A DNA stretch of 64,000 bases from Rhodoferax sp. TH121 (GCF_002251855.1 NZ_NOXW01000021.1:372001-436000); one strand, 5' to 3'. Positions 30,421-37,723 are shown, numbered from the stretch's first letter. Notes: generated from the letters alone by a model not told the origin. Made by a program: numbers and translations.

Positions 30421-31244
30421 ACAAAGGTCTTCTTGGGGGAGAGCGCGTTAGCCAAGGCTACGCCGAGGAATGCGCCTATGGTTTGCGCCAGCACAAAGCC
30501 CGGCGCACTGGCCGGCGCAATGCCTGCAAAGGTGTCGCTGAACATGCGGCCCATGACAGCCGCGGGGTTGGCAAACGAGGTACTGGCGGTGAACCAGTAG
30601 GCCGCGCCGATGTAGCAGGCCACCAAGGCGCTGGCTTTGCCTTCAGGTGCACGCAGGATGGTGAACAACAGGCCGCCGGTGGCCACGGCTTCTGCCACCC
30701 ACTGGCCCCAGCCGGTGAACTGGCCTGCAGCATCCCAGCCGCCGCGCATGTTTTGGCTGAAGTGCAGCAAGGGCAGCTCAAACATGGCGTTGGCCAGGGC
30801 AGCACCTGTCACTGCGCCGGAGAGTTGTGCTGCTATAAAAAGAGTAGCTGCTTGCGCAGTATTGGTGGGTGCTAGCTGCCCTTTTGACCACATAACCAGG
30901 GTGACCAGCGGGTTGAAGTGCGCGCCACTGATGGGGCCCAGGCTTTCAATCAGTACATACAGCGCAAACACCGTAGCCAGCGTGTTGGCCAGCAGGGCGA
31001 TGCCATCGTTGCCACCGCTGATGCGTTGCGCCATGATGCCGGAGCCTATGACGGCGCAGAGCAGGGCGGCGGTGCCGACGAACTCCGAGAGCAGTTGCTG
31101 TGTGAGGCGCCTGGGCGGCAGAGCGTTCTGCTCCGTGTCCTCCGCCCGCTGCGCGGGCTCCCCCTTAACCTGCGCAGAACGCTCTGCCGCCCAGGCTTCT
31201 GGGGGGGCGCTATTGGTCGATGCCATCTTCGTCGATTCGCTCAT
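30417..31244 (-). CDS. aqpS: MIP-family channel, probable arsenite channel AqpS
   Basis: A 275-residue major intrinsic protein with six membrane helices starting near residue 50. The first NPA box is NPL (111-113, in SGAHFNPLVTL) and the second is intact NPA (226-228). In ars operons such channels let arsenite leave down its gradient after arsenate reduction, replacing a pump. The N-terminal 45 residues are a hydrophilic extension largely encoded by a long hairpin (31109-31196). A dispersed repeat encodes TNTAQAATLFIAAQ after the first pore loop. ATGA overlaps link it to both neighbours. Confidence 0.85.
   Translation of the reverse strand: MSESTKMASTNSAPPEAWAAERSAQVKGEPAQRAEDTEQNALPPRRLTQQLLSEFVGTAALLCAVIGSGIMAQRISGGNDGIALLANTLATVFALYVLIESLGPISGAHFNPLVTLVMWSKGQLAPTNTAQAATLFIAAQLSGAVTGAALANAMFELPLLHFSQNMRGGWDAAGQFTGWGQWVAEAVATGGLLFTILRAPEGKASALVACYIGAAYWFTASTSFANPAAVMGRMFSDTFAGIAPASAPGFVLAQTIGAFLGVALANALSPKKTFV
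30831..30892 (-). repeat. Dispersed repeat A, copy inside the MIP channel gene
   Basis: TGCTATAAAAAGAGTAGC, TGCTTGCGCAGTATT and GGGTGCTAGCTG followed by CCCTTTT match the repeat. Read on the minus strand it is in frame and gives NTAQAATLF, at the start of a membrane helix. Confidence 0.85.
31109..31196. repeat. Long perfect inverted repeat within the channel gene
   Basis: A 23-base arm (31109-31131) is perfectly complementary to 31174-31196. The 42-base centre holds a second hairpin, GCCCGC-TGC-GCGGGC at 31144-31158. The whole element lies in frame in the 5' part of the channel gene and encodes residues 17-45. It resembles a small palindromic mobile repeat that has been absorbed into the reading frame. 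Confidence 0.85.
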
Positions 31245-31741
31245 GCTTTCGCCAAGTCTTTCGCGGTTTGTTGGATGGCCATGGCTTCGAGCTTGTCGGC
31301 GGGCAGGTTGACCAGCAAGTCCAAGCGGCGGCGGATGGCGTGCAGGGTGTTTTTGAAGGCTTCGGCTTTTTCTGCGTCCGTGCCGTCACCGGCAGACGGG
31401 TCGGCATACCCCCAGTGGGCGGTGGCGGGTTTGCCGGGCCAGAAGGGGCAGACTTCGCCGGCAGCGTTGTCACAGACGGTGATGATCAGGTCCATGTGGG
31501 GTGCGTCGGGCAGGGCGAACTCGTCCCAGCTTTTGCTGCGCAAGCCTTCGATGCTGATGCCGGCATTGCGCAGGGTTTGCAGGCCGATGGCGTTGGGCTG
31601 CTGGTTCTCGCGTGGGCTGCTCCCAGCGGAGAAGCCCTTGAAACGGCCGCCACCGATGTGGTTGAGCGTGGCCTCGGCCAAGATGCTGCGGGCCGAGTTG
31701 TGGGTGCACAAGAAGAGAACGTTGAGTGGTGATGAGGACAT
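31241..31741 (-). CDS. arsC: Arsenate reductase, thioredoxin-coupled (LMW-PTP) type
   Basis: A 166-residue arsenate reductase of the low-molecular-weight phosphatase fold. The P-loop is CTHNSARS (Cys12 to Arg18). Cys90 and Cys98 in TVCDNAAGEVCPFWPG are the pair that shuttles the disulfide to thioredoxin, and GYADPSAGDG carries the general-acid aspartate. It is the first enzyme gene after arsR, separated by 111 bases that hold a dispersed repeat. ATGA overlap with the channel gene. Confidence 0.95.
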   Translation of the reverse strand: MSSSPLNVLFLCTHNSARSILAEATLNHIGGGRFKGFSAGSSPRENQQPNAIGLQTLRNAGISIEGLRSKSWDEFALPDAPHMDLIITVCDNAAGEVCPFWPGKPATAHWGYADPSAGDGTDAEKAEAFKNTLHAIRRRLDLLVNLPADKLEAMAIQQTAKDLAKA

Positions 31742-31776
31742 GGGGGCTCCTGGGTTGACGGGGAAAATGGGATATT

Positions 31777-31833
31777 TGCTATGAATTCAGTAGCTGCTTG
31801 CGCATAATCCAAAAGGTCTAGAAGCCAAATTGG
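31777..31833 (-). repeat. Dispersed repeat A between arsR and arsC
   Basis: TTGCTATGAATTCAGTAGC, TGCTTGCGCATAATCC and AAAAGGTCTAGAAGCC match the family. GCTA-TGAATTCA-GTAGC can fold on itself. It lies in the transcribed spacer of the ars operon and could affect mRNA processing or differential expression of arsR and the rest. Confidence 0.85.
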
Positions 31834-31852
31834 CTTGTAAATGCAGAGTGGG

Positions 31853-32197
31853 CTAACAGCTGGCGCAACCCGCCGGGCTGTCGCTCACCTCGCAGCTTTC
31901 GCCCTGGCAGCAGTGCATGGTCATATAGGCCAGCAGGCCATTCATCTGGGCAAAGTTGGCGCGGTAAATCAGGTTGCGTCCGCGCTGCTCAATGTCTACC
32001 AAGCCGCTGTGGGCCAGTTCCTTGAGATGGAACGACAGCGCGCTAGGCGCGCTGTCCAGCTGCTGGGCTAGCGTGCCCGGTGTTAAGCCTTCGGGGCCCG
32101 CCACCACCAGGGCCTTGAAGGCACGCAGGCGTTGGGCCTGGGCCAGGGCGGTCAGGGCCTTCAGGGCTTGGGTTTCGTTGAAGGTGTTGCTGTTCAT
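31853..32197 (-). CDS. arsR: Arsenic-responsive repressor ArsR
   Basis: A 114-residue winged-helix ArsR/SmtB repressor that should leave its operator on binding As(III). The helix-turn-helix is around TPGTLAQQLDSAPSALSFHL. The helix-3 CxC of the plasmid R773 type is absent. Instead cysteines cluster at the C-terminus (Cys96, 97, 102, 111, 114), like the Cys95-96-102 site of Acidithiobacillus ferrooxidans ArsR. No Shine-Dalgarno precedes the ATG, and a -10-like TATTAT ends six bases upstream, so the mRNA may be leaderless. It heads the seven-gene ars operon. Confidence 0.95.
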   Translation of the reverse strand: MNSNTFNETQALKALTALAQAQRLRAFKALVVAGPEGLTPGTLAQQLDSAPSALSFHLKELAHSGLVDIEQRGRNLIYRANFAQMNGLLAYMTMHCCQGESCEVSDSPAGCASC

Positions 32198-32232
32198 ATT
32201 TCAATAATACTTGAAATATTGAAATGAAAACC
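32198..32232 (-). promoter_or_regulatory. ars operator and promoter
   Basis: ATTTCAATA (32198-32206) and TATTGAAAT (32217-32225) form a perfect nine-base inverted repeat, with an inner TTTCAA/TTGAAA pair, abutting the arsR ATG. On the minus strand TATTAT (32204-32209) is a likely -10 and TTTTCA, 15 bases upstream, a weak -35. Operator and promoter therefore coincide, giving autorepression by ArsR. Confidence 0.75.
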
Positions 32233-32244
32233 TGATGCTGGGGT

Positions 32245-32284
32245 GTGTCACAAAAACTTCACGCCGCTGCCACAGATGGGTCAC
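32245..32284 (+). promoter_or_regulatory. Double PHO box before the lipid-remodelling operon
   Basis: Four seven-base direct repeats lie exactly 11 bases apart: GTGTCAC (32245), ACTTCAC (32256), CTGCCAC (32267) and GGGTCAC (32278). This is the spacing of PhoB sites (consensus CTGTCAT repeated with four-base gaps). The array ends 56 bases before the first gene of the operon. Confidence 0.75.
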
Positions 32285-32340
32285 AGGGGCTCCCCACACT
32301 TCCCGGTCAGTGCAATCACGCTTGAAGGAAGGGGACAAGA

Positions 32341-33168
32341 ATGCCAACAACATCCGCCGCTGCCGTGCCAACACTGGCCGCACCCACACTGCACCCGATT
32401 GCGGTGCAAACCACCAGCCCATTGCAGGCAGCGCCCGCGCGCAACGGCATTGAAGTGTCGTGGGCCCGCCACCAGGACGAAGTGCGCGCCGCCCAGCGCC
32501 TGCGCTTTGACGTGTTTGCCGGTGAAATGGGCGCCCGCCTGAACACCCCGATTGCAGGCCACGACGTGGACCTGTTCGACAACTACTGCGAGCACCTGAT
32601 CGTGCGCGACCAGGCCAGTGGCCAGGTGGTGGGCACCTACCGCGTGCTCACACCCACCCAGGCCAAGCGCGTGGGCAGTTTCTACAGCGACACCGAATTC
32701 GACCTGACCCGCCTGCGCAGCATGCGCGAGCGCATGGTGGAACTGGGCCGCAGCTGCGTGCACCCGGACCACCGCCACGGCGGCGTCATCATGGCGTTGT
32801 GGGGGGCATTGGCTGAGTTCATGGTGCGCAACCAGTTGGACACCATGATTGGCTGCGCCAGCATTCCCATGCTGCACAACGGCGTGGTGGGTGGCGATGT
32901 GGCGGCCAGCATCTGGCGCCAGGTGGAAGCTACCCACTTGGCTCCCATCGAATACCACGTGCGTCCCCGTCTGCCGCTGCCGATTGAGCAGCTCGACAGC
33001 ACATTGGACGTGGAGCCGCCGGCGCTCATCAAGGGCTACCTGCGCCTGGGCGCCAAGGTGCTGGGCGCGCCGGCCTGGGACCCGGATTTCAATTCGGCCG
33101 ACCTGCCGATGCTCATGCGCATCGCCGATCTGCCTTCCCGTTACCGCAAGCACTTCCTGGGGGCCTGA
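32341..33168 (+). CDS. olsB: OlsB-like ornithine N-acyltransferase
   Basis: A 275-residue GNAT-fold acyltransferase resembling OlsB, which transfers a 3-hydroxyacyl chain from ACP to ornithine to make lyso-ornithine lipid. The OlsB pattern is visible in AQRLRFDVFAGEMGA, FDNYCEHLIV, VVGTYRVL, GSFYSDTEFDL, ELGRSCVHPDHR and TMIGCASIPM. The N-terminal 35 residues are Ala/Pro/Thr-rich and probably disordered. It heads a three-gene operon with a phosphoesterase and a glycosyltransferase behind a PHO box array. No olsA homologue is next to it. Substrate is inferred from family and context. Confidence 0.72.
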   Translation: MPTTSAAAVPTLAAPTLHPIAVQTTSPLQAAPARNGIEVSWARHQDEVRAAQRLRFDVFAGEMGARLNTPIAGHDVDLFDNYCEHLIVRDQASGQVVGTYRVLTPTQAKRVGSFYSDTEFDLTRLRSMRERMVELGRSCVHPDHRHGGVIMALWGALAEFMVRNQLDTMIGCASIPMLHNGVVGGDVAASIWRQVEATHLAPIEYHVRPRLPLPIEQLDSTLDVEPPALIKGYLRLGAKVLGAPAWDPDFNSADLPMLMRIADLPSRYRKHFLGA

Positions 33169-34037
33169 TGCGCACCGCCTTCGACGCTCTGGGAGCCAAC
33201 TGGCAGGGTTTGGCGCCAGGCGCCGAAGCCGATGACGACGAGGTGGGCCACCGCCGCTACCGCGCGGTGTTTGTCTCCGACATCCACCTGGGTACCGCAG
33301 GCTGCCAGGCCAAACCACTGCTTGACTTTCTGAAACACCACCCCAGCGACCACCTGTACCTGGTGGGCGACATCGTGGACGGCTGGCAGCTGCGCCGCCG
33401 CTGGTTCTGGCCGCAGGCCCACAACGACGTGGTGCAGAAGCTGCTGCGCCGCGCCCGCAAGGGCTGCCGCGTGGTCTACATCCCCGGCAACCACGACGAG
33501 TTTGCCCGGGCCTTTGTGGGCCACCAGTTTGGCGGCATCGAGGTGTATGAGGACACGGTCCACACCACGGCCGACGGCCGCACGCTGTGGGTGACGCACG
33601 GTGACTACTTTGACGGCGTGATCCAGTGCGCCAAGTGGCTGGCCTACCTGGGCGACAGCGCCTACGAGTTCACGCTCAAGCTCAACCGCTACCTCAACAC
33701 CCTGCGCGCCCGCATGGGCTTGCCGTACTGGTCACTCTCGGCATACCTCAAGCACAAGGTCAAGAAGGCGCTCAACTACGTCACCGACTTCGAGAAGGCG
33801 GTCGCCCACGAAGCTCGCCGCCGGGGCCACGACGGCGTGGTGTGTGGCCATATCCACCACGCCGAGATGCGAACCATTGACGGCACGCTCTATTGCAATG
33901 ACGGCGACTGGGTGGAGAGTCGAACCGCGCTGGTGGAGCACCTGGACGGCCAGCTCGAACTCATTTACTGGGCGGGCACACCCACCCCGCCGGCCACCGC
34001 CGTGGCCACCCCCCATTTGCAGGAAACCCACGCATGA
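33168..34037 (+). CDS. PlcP/LpxH-like calcineurin-type phosphoesterase
   Basis: A 289-residue metallophosphoesterase. Metal ligands are seen in SDIHLG, LVGDIVDGW, IPGNHDE, VTHGDYFD and CGHIHHAE, in the family order. By similarity it would be called UDP-2,3-diacylglucosamine hydrolase, but the lpxABD-type genes are elsewhere. The phosphate-linked context fits PlcP, which removes phospholipid headgroups to give diacylglycerol under phosphate limitation. It overlaps olsB by one base and the glycosyltransferase by four. The PlcP assignment is inference. Confidence 0.75.
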   Translation: MRTAFDALGANWQGLAPGAEADDDEVGHRRYRAVFVSDIHLGTAGCQAKPLLDFLKHHPSDHLYLVGDIVDGWQLRRRWFWPQAHNDVVQKLLRRARKGCRVVYIPGNHDEFARAFVGHQFGGIEVYEDTVHTTADGRTLWVTHGDYFDGVIQCAKWLAYLGDSAYEFTLKLNRYLNTLRARMGLPYWSLSAYLKHKVKKALNYVTDFEKAVAHEARRRGHDGVVCGHIHHAEMRTIDGTLYCNDGDWVESRTALVEHLDGQLELIYWAGTPTPPATAVATPHLQETHA

Positions 34038-35104
34038 AACTCGCCCTTATTACCGACGCATGGCAGCCCCAGGTCAACGGCGTGGTCACCACCCTGGCGG
34101 AGCTGGTGCGTGAACTCGAAGGCCTGGGCCATGTGGTGGAGGTGATTCACCCCGGCCTGTTCAAGACCCGGCCTTGCCCCGGTTATGCGGGTATCGATCT
34201 GGCTGTGCGACCGGGCAAAGCTTTGGCGCAGATGCTGGACGCCTGCACGCCCGATGCGATTCACCTGGCTACCGAAGGCCCGCTGGGCTGGGCTGGACGC
34301 AGTTACTGTCGCAAGCGCAAGCTGGCCTTCACCACGGCATACCACACGCGTTTTCCCGAGATCCTGCAGGCTGCGCTCAAAATTCCACTGTGGATGGGGT
34401 ACGCGCTGTTTCGTCATTTTCACAAGCCATCGTCGGGTGTGATGGTGCCCACGCCCAGCGTGCTGCGCATGCTGGACGCGCAGGGTTTCCGCAAGCTGCG
34501 CAGCTGGACACACGGTGTGGACGTGCAGCTCTTCCCCTATCAGGAGGAGCCGCGTGTGTACGCCCCACTGGGATTGTTGGCGCGGCCAGTGTCACTGTTT
34601 GTGGGGCGTGTCTCGTACGAGAAGAACATCGACGCCTTTCTGCAGATGGATGTGCCCGGCACCAAGATCGTCTGTGGCGTGGGGCCGCTGGAAGCGGACC
34701 TGAAGGCACGCTACCCCCATGTGCGCTGGCTGGGCGTGCTGCCCCGCGACGAGCTGGCCAAGGTCTATGCGGCGGCAGATGTGTTTGTCATGCCCAGCCG
34801 GTCCGAAACCTTTGGCTTGGTGATGCTGGAGGCCATGGCCTGCGGCACGCCCGTGGCCGCCTACCCGGTGGAGGGGCCCAATGAAGTGGTGGGCATTCCG
34901 GCGCAGGGCGGGGTGCTGCAGGAAGACTTGACACAGGCTTGGTACGGCGCGCTATCCGTGCCGCGGCATGAGGCGCGGGCCCGGGCCCTGCACTTTGGCT
35001 GGGCCTATGCCGCGCTGCTGTTCGCGGGGCACTTGGTCCAGACACGTACTGCGCCAGCCAGCACCGTACGGGGGGCGAATGATGTCACATCACTGTCATC
35101 TTAG
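34034..35104 (+). CDS. GT4-family glycosyltransferase, possibly for glycolipids
   Basis: A 356-residue GT-B glycosyltransferase. ITDAWQPQVNGVVTTL is the acceptor-domain start, FVGRVSYEKNIDAFL opens the donor domain, and SETFGLVMLEAMACGTPVAA holds the E-x7-E donor motif. It is translationally coupled to the phosphoesterase, suggesting that it glycosylates the diacylglycerol that enzyme would make, as Agt does in other bacteria. PhoB-type repeats for the next gene overlap its last codons. Confidence 0.78.
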   Translation: MKLALITDAWQPQVNGVVTTLAELVRELEGLGHVVEVIHPGLFKTRPCPGYAGIDLAVRPGKALAQMLDACTPDAIHLATEGPLGWAGRSYCRKRKLAFTTAYHTRFPEILQAALKIPLWMGYALFRHFHKPSSGVMVPTPSVLRMLDAQGFRKLRSWTHGVDVQLFPYQEEPRVYAPLGLLARPVSLFVGRVSYEKNIDAFLQMDVPGTKIVCGVGPLEADLKARYPHVRWLGVLPRDELAKVYAAADVFVMPSRSETFGLVMLEAMACGTPVAAYPVEGPNEVVGIPAQGGVLQEDLTQAWYGALSVPRHEARARALHFGWAYAALLFAGHLVQTRTAPASTVRGANDVTSLSS

Positions 35105-35133
35105 GCGTCAACAATTCTTCACCATAGTGTCAC
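35082..35133 (+). promoter_or_regulatory. PHO box array before ppk
   Basis: ATGTCAC-ATCA-CTGTCAT at 35082-35099 is a near-consensus PHO box. It is followed by GCGTCAA (35105), TCTTCAC (35116) and GTGTCAC (35127), again 11 bases apart but shifted by one base from the first pair. The array ends 16 bases before the ppk start and overlaps the end of the glycosyltransferase gene. Confidence 0.78.
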
Positions 35134-35149
35134 AAATGGGTGAGTCTTC

Positions 35150-37243
35150 ATGTTGTCCGTGCTTCGCAAACGCCTTGTCAAACCCGCCCTCACTGCCCCC
35201 GACCTGTTGGACCGTGACCACAGCCTGTTGGCCTTTAATGAGCGGGTGCTGAACTGGGCCGAGCGTGAGGATGTGCCGCTGCTCGAGCGCTTGCGATATC
35301 TGTGTATCGTTTCCTCCAACCTGGACGAGTTCTTTGAAGTGCGCGCCGAGCCCCACCTCTCGGCCAGCCAAGCGAACGACCACAAAGGTCAGTTCACTGT
35401 CGAGTCGTTCGAGCGTTTGGCTGACGCCCTGCACACCCTGGTGGCGCGGCAGTATGCCTTGTTCAATGAACAGCTGATGCCCGCTTTTGAACGTGAGGGC
35501 CTGCGCATCGTTTCGCATGGTGACCGTAATGCGGCCCAACGCGCCTGGGTTCGCCAGTACTTCGAGCGCGAGGTGCGTCCCTTGCTGATTCCGGTGGGGC
35601 TGGACCCGGCCCACCCCTTCCCGCAGGTGGCCAACAAGTCGCTCAACTTCATTGTGCGTCTGGGGGGCAAGGACGCTTTTGGGCGAGAAAATGAAATCGC
35701 CATTGTGAAAGTGCCACGGGTGCTCCCGCGCCTGATCCGCATGCCTGACAAGGTGGCTGGCAAGCGAACCCTGTTTGTGTCGCTCTCCAGCATCATTCGC
35801 GCGCACCTGGACAGTTTGTTTCCAGGGCGCGTGGTGGGGCAGTTTTCGCAGTTCCGCGTGACCCGCCACTCGGATTTGGCGGTTGACGAAGACGATGTGC
35901 AAAACCTGCGCACCGCGCTGCGCCAGGGCCTGGTGCACCGCCACTATGGGCAAGCGGTGCGGCTGGAAGTGTCGGCGGGGTGTTCCGAGCATTTGGCAGA
36001 TTTTTTGCTCAAGCAATTTGCCCTTCCTGCCAAAGCACTCTACCGCGTACACGGCCCCGTCAATCTGGGGCGTCTCACCCAGCTGATTGATCTGGTAAAC
36101 CGGCCGGACTTGTGTTTTCCAGCCTACCGTCCGTCGTACCCTGTGCAGCTGCAGCAGGGCCAGTCGCTGTTTGCGCAGCTGCGTCAAGGCGACATCCTGA
36201 TGCACCAGCCCTTTGAGAGTTTTGACGGGGTGTTGGCCTTTCTGCGCGAAGCTGTGAACGACCCCCAGGTGTTGGCCATCAAGCAGACCATTTACCGAAC
36301 AGGTGCGGACTCGGCGCTAATGGACCTGCTGCGCGAAGCCGTGCGCCGCGGTAAAGAGGTGACTGTGGTAGTGGAACTTAAGGCACGCTTCGACGAAGAA
36401 GCTAACATCAACTGGGCGGAGATGCTGGAGTCGATTGGCGCGCAGGTGGTCTACGGCGTGGTGGGCCTCAAGACCCACGCGAAGATGATGCTGGTCACGC
36501 GGCGCGAGGGCAAGGCACTCAAGCGTTACGGCCACCTGTCCACCGGCAATTACAACCCGCGCACCGCCAAGCTGTACACCGACCTGAGCCATCTGACGGC
36601 GGACGCCGCCATTACCACCGACATGGAGCATGTGTTTGTGCATCTGGCCAGCCAGAGCAAGCTGCCACGCCTGACCAAGCTGTGGATGGCGCCTTTTCAC
36701 TTGCACCGCAACCTGGTGGCCAAGATTGATGCGCTGGGCGACGCAGCCGGACGGGGCGAGTCCACCCGCATCGTGGCAAAAATGAACTCGCTGACTGATG
36801 AAGCCCTGATCCGTAGCCTGATGCGGGCAGGAGAGCAGGGCGTGCAGGTTGATCTGATTGTGCGTGGCGCCTGCATGCTGCCCGCCCAGGTGCCAGGCCG
36901 CACCGCGAACATCCGCGTGCGCTCGGTGATCGGCCGCTTCCTGGAACACTCCCGGGTTTTCTACTTCCGCCAAGGTGAGGTGGAGGATCTGTACTTGTCC
37001 AGTGCTGATTGGATGAACCGCAACATGGTGCGCCGCGTGGAGCTGGCCTGGCCCGTGACCGATCCGGCCTTGCGCCAGCGGATTGTGGATGAGTGTCTGG
37101 TGGCTTATTTGCACGACGGCGTGGATGCCTGGGATTTGGGTGCCGATGGTCGTTACCTGCGCGTTCCACACACACCGCATGTGGCAGCCCATGGTGCACA
37201 GGCCGCACTGATGGCGCGCTATGCACGCAGTGACAAGCACTGA
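35150..37243 (+). CDS. ppk: Polyphosphate kinase 1
   Basis: A 697-residue PPK1 that reversibly makes polyphosphate from ATP. The N-terminal domain begins with LLAFNERVLNWAEREDVPLLE. The catalytic domain has KQTIYRTGADS, the phosphohistidine His443 in KTHAKMML, and His462 in RYGHLSTGNYNPRTAKLYTD. Length is typical. The PHO boxes directly upstream indicate induction on phosphate starvation, and sixA follows by 18 bases. Confidence 0.97.
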   Translation: MLSVLRKRLVKPALTAPDLLDRDHSLLAFNERVLNWAEREDVPLLERLRYLCIVSSNLDEFFEVRAEPHLSASQANDHKGQFTVESFERLADALHTLVARQYALFNEQLMPAFEREGLRIVSHGDRNAAQRAWVRQYFEREVRPLLIPVGLDPAHPFPQVANKSLNFIVRLGGKDAFGRENEIAIVKVPRVLPRLIRMPDKVAGKRTLFVSLSSIIRAHLDSLFPGRVVGQFSQFRVTRHSDLAVDEDDVQNLRTALRQGLVHRHYGQAVRLEVSAGCSEHLADFLLKQFALPAKALYRVHGPVNLGRLTQLIDLVNRPDLCFPAYRPSYPVQLQQGQSLFAQLRQGDILMHQPFESFDGVLAFLREAVNDPQVLAIKQTIYRTGADSALMDLLREAVRRGKEVTVVVELKARFDEEANINWAEMLESIGAQVVYGVVGLKTHAKMMLVTRREGKALKRYGHLSTGNYNPRTAKLYTDLSHLTADAAITTDMEHVFVHLASQSKLPRLTKLWMAPFHLHRNLVAKIDALGDAAGRGESTRIVAKMNSLTDEALIRSLMRAGEQGVQVDLIVRGACMLPAQVPGRTANIRVRSVIGRFLEHSRVFYFRQGEVEDLYLSSADWMNRNMVRRVELAWPVTDPALRQRIVDECLVAYLHDGVDAWDLGADGRYLRVPHTPHVAAHGAQAALMARYARSDKH

Positions 37244-37261
37244 ACTGGGGGGGCGACCGCG

Positions 37262-37723
37262 ATGGATTTGATTCTCTGGCGCCATGCGGAGGCGATTGAT
37301 CTGGATCTTGTGGGCGACGACATGTTGCGCACCTTGACCAGCAAAGGCGACAAGCAGGCTACCCGCATGGCCGCCTGGCTGGACCGGCAGCTGCCAGATG
37401 GCGCGCGTATCTGGGCCAGTCCGGCGGCACGCACTGACCAAACGGCGCAAGCGCTGGGCCGCAAGTTTAAAAAGCACGCCGCCCTTGCCCCGCTCGGGAG
37501 CGTGGACGACTTACTGAATTTAGTGCAGTGGCCGCATGCCAAGGGCTGCGTTCTGGTGGTAGGTCACCAGCCCACGCTGGGGCAAACCATCTCGCGGCTG
37601 CTGGGCCTCAACGAGAGCGAGTGCGCCATCAAAAAAGGCGCAGTGTGGTGGTTGCGCTACCGAGAGCGCGAGGGTGTGGGGCAAACGGTGGTGGTGACCG
37701 TGCAATCCCCCGAGTTGCTCTAG
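37262..37723 (+). CDS. sixA: SixA-type phosphohistidine phosphatase
   Basis: A 153-residue histidine-phosphatase superfamily protein with the RHAEA motif (catalytic His8), a conserved arginine region in WASPAARTDQTA, and the second histidine in LVVGHQPTLGQ. SixA dephosphorylates HPt or PTS phosphohistidines in E. coli. In betaproteobacteria it is often next to ppk, as here, so a link to polyphosphate or Pho signalling is possible but unproven. Part of a ppk-sixA operon. Confidence 0.9.
   Translation: MDLILWRHAEAIDLDLVGDDMLRTLTSKGDKQATRMAAWLDRQLPDGARIWASPAARTDQTAQALGRKFKKHAALAPLGSVDDLLNLVQWPHAKGCVLVVGHQPTLGQTISRLLGLNESECAIKKGAVWWLRYREREGVGQTVVVTVQSPELL

Noticed and set aside
32201..32422. Small open frames in the arsR/olsB intergenic region
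   Set aside because: They overlap the operator and PHO box array and have no ribosome site or family match.
33168..34037. Calling this gene lpxH outright
   Set aside because: The fold fits, but the gene is coupled to lipid-remodelling genes behind a PHO box array and away from the lpx cluster, so PlcP-like is preferred and no symbol was given.
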